DNA from: Eubacteriales bacterium
Lineage (GTDB): Bacteria; Bacillota; Clostridia; Peptostreptococcales; Anaerovoracaceae
Assembly: GCA_028680875.1 (NCBI GenBank)
Contig: JAQUJQ010000074.1
Span: forward strand, 1-7,185
Length of the DNA stretch: 7,185 nucleotides
Reading direction: 5' to 3'
Below the pieces are notes generated by a model. The model searched no databases. It was not told the DNA's origin and was given only the letters and a program-made list of their open reading frames with translations. A program made the translations under genes and the position numbers. Below, one piece after another: positions 7,172-7,185 of the stretch. Positions within the stretch are counted from its first letter, which is position 1. Each line of letters begins with the position of its first letter.

Positions 7172-7185
7172 ATGAAAACAAAAAT
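7172..7185 (+). CDS. Start of a probable further PUL gene (only the first codons)
   Basis: An ATG at 7172 opens M-K-T-K and runs off the window. M-K-x-K is a common beginning of exported and lipoprotein precursors in Bacteroidota, and genes after susCD usually encode surface glycan-binding lipoproteins or glycan-degrading enzymes. An ATG at 7168 in another frame (M-Y-E-N-K) is the alternative start. Nothing about function can be read from so few codons. Confidence 0.45.

Overview
The window looks like part of a polysaccharide utilization locus (PUL) from a Bacteroidota bacterium, most likely a gut Bacteroidales member such as Bacteroides or Parabacteroides (inference). The evidence is the adjacent SusC-type and SusD-type genes, an anti-sigma factor with the Bacteroidota-type C-terminal domain, AT-rich spacers without Shine-Dalgarno sequences, and a Bacteroidota-style lipoprotein signal. 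All recognised genes lie on the + strand.

Layout: (1) 3-626, the 3' part of a sulfatase gene whose start lies outside the window. (2) A 145-nt spacer with a weak terminator-like hairpin. (3) 772-1782, a FecR-type membrane anti-sigma factor. (4) A 210-nt A-rich spacer with a strong inverted repeat at 1874-1900; on the minus strand this reads as an intrinsic terminator. (5) 1993-5298, a SusC/RagA-type TonB-dependent transporter with an N-terminal STN signalling domain. (6) 5320-7056, its SusD-type surface lipoprotein partner, 21 nt downstream. (7) A 115-nt spacer that can fold into two mutually exclusive hairpins. (8) 7172 onward, the first codons of a probable further PUL gene.

How the parts fit: SusD would bind a glycan at the cell surface and lid the SusC barrel, which imports oligosaccharides using TonB energy. 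The STN domain of SusC would contact the periplasmic part of the anti-sigma factor when substrate is present, freeing an ECF sigma factor to transcribe the susCD operon. The sulfatase suggests a sulfated substrate such as a host mucin O-glycan, a glycosaminoglycan or an algal polysaccharide; the sequence alone does not decide which. The cognate sigma gene is not next to the anti-sigma gene, as it usually is, because the sulfatase occupies that place.

The protein-coding content is a known type of system. The parts most worth a second look are non-coding: a probable antisense RNA terminator facing away from susC, resembling the DonS-type antisense control of Bacteroides PULs, and the switch-like structure after susD.
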